Positions 6,145 to 6,215 of a stretch of 6,215 bases of DNA are shown in pieces. The stretch is from the NCBI GenBank assembly GCA_013812985.1, contig JACCSN010000671.1:1-6215 (forward strand). The letters run 5' to 3'. This stretch comes from Hyphomicrobiales bacterium. Lineage in GTDB: Bacteria; Pseudomonadota; Alphaproteobacteria; Rhizobiales; Afifellaceae. The notes under the pieces are model-generated. The model did no database searches and was not told the DNA's origin. It worked only from the letters and a program-made list of their open reading frames with translations. Within the stretch, counting starts at the first letter, position 1. Every line of letters begins with the position of its first letter. The position numbers were made by a program, and so were the translations under genes.

Positions 6145-6215
6145 TTAGGTGCCGCAGAACGTCTGTTGGACGCGCTCGTGCGGCTTAGGCGGGTCGGCGT
6201 AGCGCGCGAAGTGCG
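6145..6215 (-). CDS. Possible C-terminus of an unidentified gene cut by the window edge
   Basis: On the - strand an open frame enters at the right edge and stops with TAA at 6147-6145. Its last 22 residues read HFARYADPPKPHERVQQTF followed by CGT. The composition (charged, Pro-rich, no odd runs) looks protein-like, and the frame points the same way as the FAD gene 110 bp downstream. I do not recognise the family. A transposase tail or an unrelated enzyme is equally possible. The length is too short to exclude a chance open frame in GC-rich DNA. Confidence 0.3.
   Translation of the reverse strand, partial: HFARYADPPKPHERVQQTFCGT

Overview
The window is GC-rich DNA with densely packed genes. 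The protein families and GC-rich codon use suggest a proteobacterium, most likely alphaproteobacterial, but no marker gene here settles that. It reads as chromosomal metabolic and transport genes. I see no phage, CRISPR, rRNA or tRNA gene, and no defence module.

Left half, + strand. A histidine-phosphatase-superfamily gene (9-770) overlaps by 4 bp with a stand-alone ADP/ATP-dependent NAD(P)H-hydrate dehydratase gene, nnrD type (767-1666). The two are almost certainly co-transcribed and translationally coupled. A 214-bp gap (1667-1880) follows, and most of it (1712-1859) can be tiled by consecutive perfect inverted repeats. It looks like a structured RNA leader. Directly after it comes a full-length ABC exporter half-transporter gene (1881-3746) with a TTG start and a good Shine-Dalgarno sequence.

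Right half, - strand. A DAO/TDA3-like FAD-dependent oxidoreductase gene (6034 down to 4889) lies 112 bp upstream of an MsnO8-type luciferase-like flavin oxidoreductase gene (4776 down to 3785). The second gene carries a one-base deletion near 4447 that splits it into two frames. It is either a pseudogene or a sequencing error. It converges on the ABC gene with only 38 bp between them.

Right edge. A short - strand frame (6215 down to 6145) may be the C-terminus of an unidentified gene entering from outside the window. The 110 bp between it and the FAD gene holds a stem-loop and a 13-bp segment resembling one arm of an FRT site.

How the genes fit together: the phosphatase/NnrD pair fits repair of damaged nicotinamide cofactors, and the two oxidoreductases share a flavin theme. 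The exporter has no recognisable partner or substrate gene nearby. The best candidate for something undescribed is the structured leader at about 1709-1860. The rest is recognisable at family level.
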